From the NCBI GenBank assembly GCA_964343345.1, contig CAYFJE010000052.1, positions 1 to 7,907 on the forward strand: a DNA stretch of 7,907 bases, read 5' to 3'. Every line of letters starts with the position of its first letter. Position 1 is the first letter of the stretch. Source of the DNA: UBA6624 sp964343345 [NCBI: uncultured bacterium] (GTDB lineage: Bacteria; UBP7; UBA6624). The translations under genes were made by a program, and so were the position numbers. Positions 6,977-7,907 of this stretch are shown here, piece after piece. The notes below the pieces were generated by a model that was not told where the DNA came from, searched no databases, and saw nothing but the letters and a program-made list of their open reading frames with translations.

Positions 6977-7907
6977 TTGAGACAATCTAAAACTGCCTGA
7001 ACTGTAGTTTTGGCAAGACAGACAGAAGAATCTGCAGCTCCGTAATACATGAACAGTTCACTTGAATTTCCCAAAGTCTCGTAATCATGGTTCGTAACCA
7101 TCCCTGTAGGGAAAACAACGTTTGGAACCTGTCCAACAACCTCGTAGGGTTCTCTTGGTTCAAAAATATTGTGCGGACACCTTGAAAGAACCTTTTCAGG
7201 ATTTTTTAAATCAAGCAAAGCAACCCCTACTTGGTAGATGTTGCTGCTCATAAAATGAGTTGCCACGCCATGGTAAAAAAATAGCCAACCTTCTTTTGTC
7301 TTCAATGGAGGCGGACCAGCCCCAATCAGCTCGTCCCAATAATGGTAGTTCCCGCTCATGATAGGAACAGAACCTCCCCATGTTAACAAGTCAAGGGATG
7401 CTGAAAGGCAAATCTGGGACCCAGAAAGGACCCCTCCAGAAAACTGATTATTCGGCCTGTCGAGCAGGCAATAGTGATTGTTTATCTTTTCAGGGAAAAG
7501 AACACCATTCCTTGAATCATTCGGTCCGATATAAACCAAGTCCATTTCTTTGAAATCCTTTAAACGGAAAATTGCAATCCTGCATCCTTCTTCGATATCG
7601 ATTGCGACTGAAACGAAAATGTCATTTTCGATTCTTGTAATCCTTGGATCGTAAATATGAAATATTTCCAAACCCAGGACCTCCAGCCCATTGACCTTGA
7701 TTGAGTTTTCACTAACTGAAAAATTCACTCCATCCTTGCTTTTGCAATGTGTTAAAAAAGTTTTCCTTTGCCTGTTTTGAACCCTCAATATCAAGTGAAA
7801 CTCCCCATCAATAAAGATTGCTCCTGGGTTGAAGACGGAGCTGCTTTCAATGCCCTCTGTACAACTAAGCGGGATGTCTTCCCTTGTAATTATTGGATTT
7901 CTCTCGT
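6973..7907 (-). CDS. GH130 beta-mannoside phosphorylase, partial (start beyond right edge)
   Basis: A family GH130 protein, five-bladed beta-propeller enzymes that mostly phosphorolyse beta-mannosides (for example Man-beta-1,4-GlcNAc or beta-1,4-mannooligosaccharides) to mannose-1-phosphate. 310 residues are visible. The reading frame is open to the window edge, and the edge segment holds conserved family sequence (NPIITREDIP, then VFNPGAIFIDGEFHLILR). The TTG near 7794 is therefore not the start; probably only a few N-terminal residues are missing. Numbered within the fragment, family motifs are DPRIT with the likely general-acid Asp86, NGVLFPEKI (about 133-141), LDRP (148-151), GAGPPP, GWLFFYHGV (His212), VALLDLKNPEKVL, VPNVVFPTG and YYGAADSSV. 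Arg41 and His212 are candidates for phosphate contacts, which favours a phosphorylase over a hydrolase, but this is by analogy. No signal peptide can be judged. It overlaps the GH38 start by 4 nt and is the most upstream gene of the run seen here. Confidence 0.92.
   Translation of the reverse strand, partial: ERNPIITREDIPLSCTEGIESSSVFNPGAIFIDGEFHLILRVQNRQRKTFLTHCKSKDGVNFSVSENSIKVNGLEVLGLEIFHIYDPRITRIENDIFVSVAIDIEEGCRIAIFRLKDFKEMDLVYIGPNDSRNGVLFPEKINNHYCLLDRPNNQFSGGVLSGSQICLSASLDLLTWGGSVPIMSGNYHYWDELIGAGPPPLKTKEGWLFFYHGVATHFMSSNIYQVGVALLDLKNPEKVLSRCPHNIFEPREPYEVVGQVPNVVFPTGMVTNHDYETLGNSSELFMYYGAADSSVCLAKTTVQAVLDCLK

Noticed and set aside
6977-6985. TTG at 6985 as the GH38 start
   Set aside because: It adds only three residues, has no ribosome site, and the ATG at 6976 forms a standard ATGA overlap with the GH130 stop.
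1-7907. Mobile element, CRISPR array, tRNA or defence system
   Set aside because: I saw no direct repeats with spacers, no terminal inverted repeats with a transposase, no tRNA-like cloverleaf segment and no defence-family motifs; nearly every base from 103 on is accounted for by seven ordinary genes.

Overview
The window is gene-dense and moderately AT-rich. It looks like chromosomal DNA from a diderm (Gram-negative type) bacterium. The evidence is one lipoprotein with a clear lipobox, exported hydrolases with N-terminal hydrophobic leaders, and a periplasmic-type gamma-glutamyltransferase. I cannot fix the phylum. An uncultured marine or aquatic lineage is a guess from overall style, not something the sequence proves. 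There are no RNA genes, insertion sequences, CRISPR arrays or phage genes, and base composition shows no obvious break.

Layout: one forward gene lies at the left (103-594), a small DUF411 metal-binding protein. Everything from 591 to the right edge is read on the minus strand as one tightly packed run of six genes. In transcription order (right to left) they are: GH130 mannoside phosphorylase (runs off the right edge), GH38 alpha-mannosidase, gamma-glutamyltransferase, an exported endonuclease/exonuclease/phosphatase (EEP) family hydrolase, a small PKD-type lipoprotein, and a YhfC-type intramembrane protease. The junctions are a 4-nt ATGA overlap, a 2-nt gap, a 36-nt gap, a 1-nt gap and a 1-nt TAATG overlap. 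This strongly suggests one transcript whose promoter lies beyond the right edge. The forward and reverse genes converge and share 4 nt at their stop codons, with no visible terminator between them.

Two starts were revised. The GH130 frame does not begin at the TTG near 7794: conserved family sequence continues in frame to the window edge, so the gene is partial. The GH38 gene is best started at the ATG at 6976, not the TTG at 6985.

Function: GH38 enzymes cleave alpha-mannosides and GH130 enzymes phosphorolyse (or sometimes hydrolyse) beta-mannosides. A coupled pair suits stepwise breakdown of a glycan containing both linkages, such as the Man-beta-1,4-GlcNAc core of N-glycans. Both appear cytoplasmic, so an importer encoded elsewhere would be needed. 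The downstream genes are mostly envelope or periplasmic: gamma-glutamyl peptide/glutathione cleavage, a phosphoesterase-like hydrolase, a lipoprotein and a membrane protease. Their link to mannoside use is unproven. No defence system, toxin or clearly new type of system is visible; the most unusual features are the mixed operon content and the coupled lipoprotein-protease pair.
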